Shown piece by piece: positions 6,687 through 6,797 of a stretch of 6,797 nt of DNA. The DNA lies in NCBI GenBank assembly GCA_904502155.1, contig CAJGDV010000064.1:1-6797 (forward strand). The letters run 5' to 3'. The number at the start of each line of letters is the position of its first letter. Positions within the stretch are counted from its first letter, which is position 1. The notes under the pieces are model-generated. The model made no database searches. It was given only the letters and a program-made list of their open reading frames with translations, and was not told the DNA's origin. A program made the position numbers and the translations under genes. This DNA comes from an uncultured Bacilli bacterium. GTDB lineage: Bacteria; Bacillota_I; Bacilli_A; RF39; UBA660.

Positions 6687-6718
6687 ATGTCAAATTTAAA
6701 AAAATATAATAAATAGTA

Positions 6719-6746
6719 TTGAATAAAAAAATATAAGTGGTATAAT
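6719..6746 (+). promoter_or_regulatory. Strong promoter at the right edge (-35, extended -10)
   Basis: TTGAAT at 6719-6724 and TATAAT at 6741-6746 are separated by 16 bases, and TGG directly before the -10 makes it an extended -10 (TGGTATAAT). This is the best promoter in the window. Transcription should begin near 6752-6754. The gene it drives is beyond the right edge, and the presence of a separate promoter suggests that the next gene is at least partly independent of xseB. Confidence 0.8.
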
Positions 6747-6753
6747 TAAAGTG

Positions 6754-6782
6754 TAAGTAAGATAAGCCCAAAATCTTACTTA
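6754..6782 (+). promoter_or_regulatory. Hairpin at the predicted 5' end of the downstream transcript
   Basis: TAAGTAAGAT at 6754-6763 pairs perfectly with ATCTTACTTA at 6773-6782 around the nine-base loop AAGCCCAAA. It begins within one or two bases of the predicted transcription start. No T-run follows on either strand, so it is not a terminator. It may be a 5' stabilising hairpin, the first stem of a leader regulator or small RNA, or a DNA operator read as an inverted repeat. The last 15 bases of the window (6783-6797) are A-rich with no recognisable ribosome binding site or start codon. Confidence 0.65.
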
Positions 6783-6797
6783 AGAAGTTAAAATTAA

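Noticed and set aside
6675..6693. Inverted repeat TTGACA / TGTCAA across the xseB stop codon, with TTGACA also matching a consensus -35
   Set aside because: The 6-bp stem is followed by an A-rich stretch, so it is not an intrinsic terminator. The nearest TATAAT (6705-6710) is 24 bases from TTGACA, too far for a normal promoter.

Overview
The window comes from a bacterium with very low GC content, most likely a low-GC member of the Bacillota or a Mycoplasmatota-like lineage. The evidence is the extreme A/T bias, Lys/Asn/Ile-rich proteins, purine-rich Shine-Dalgarno sites, TATAAT-type promoters, and the nusB-xseA-xseB gene order. The standard bacterial code fits: every tryptophan I can see in the confident genes is TGG, and TGA sits where two genes should end. 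This is probably not a TGA=Trp mycoplasma, but no closer placement is possible from the sequence alone.

Left part (1-4554): a tightly packed plus-strand operon whose start lies outside the window. It holds the C-terminal end of a very hydrophobic membrane protein (2-379), then two ABC transporter half-subunits (363-2834 and 2818-4530). Each half-subunit fuses an N-terminal ATPase to a four-helix MacB/FtsX-type permease with an extracellular domain between helices 1 and 2. Each gene overlaps the next by exactly 17 bases, and the two overlap sequences are nearly the same. The first half-subunit has a large extracellular domain with two copies of a MacB-like unit. The second has a small domain with one copy and a more diverged ATPase. 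They may form a heterodimer that moves a peptide, lipid or lipoprotein, or that senses or detoxifies an antimicrobial; the substrate cannot be read from the sequence. A clear intrinsic terminator ends this operon.

Right part (4565-6686): a housekeeping operon of nusB (transcription antitermination factor), xseA and xseB (large and small subunits of exonuclease VII). It starts from an extended -10 promoter placed so close to nusB that the 5' leader should be only about ten bases. xseA and xseB overlap, as expected for two subunits of one enzyme. The coiled-coil region of XseA carries four repeats spaced by exactly 45 residues, which I infer to be XseB docking units.

Right edge (6687-6797): no gene. 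It holds a strong-looking promoter (-35, extended -10) followed at once by a perfect 10-bp hairpin at the predicted start of the transcript. Whatever this drives lies outside the window.

The likeliest undescribed material is the membrane protein plus tandem ABC half-transporters. The best-supported unusual signals are the repeated gene junction, the 45-residue XseA repeat and the 5'-end hairpin at the right edge. No RNA genes, insertion sequences or CRISPR arrays were seen.
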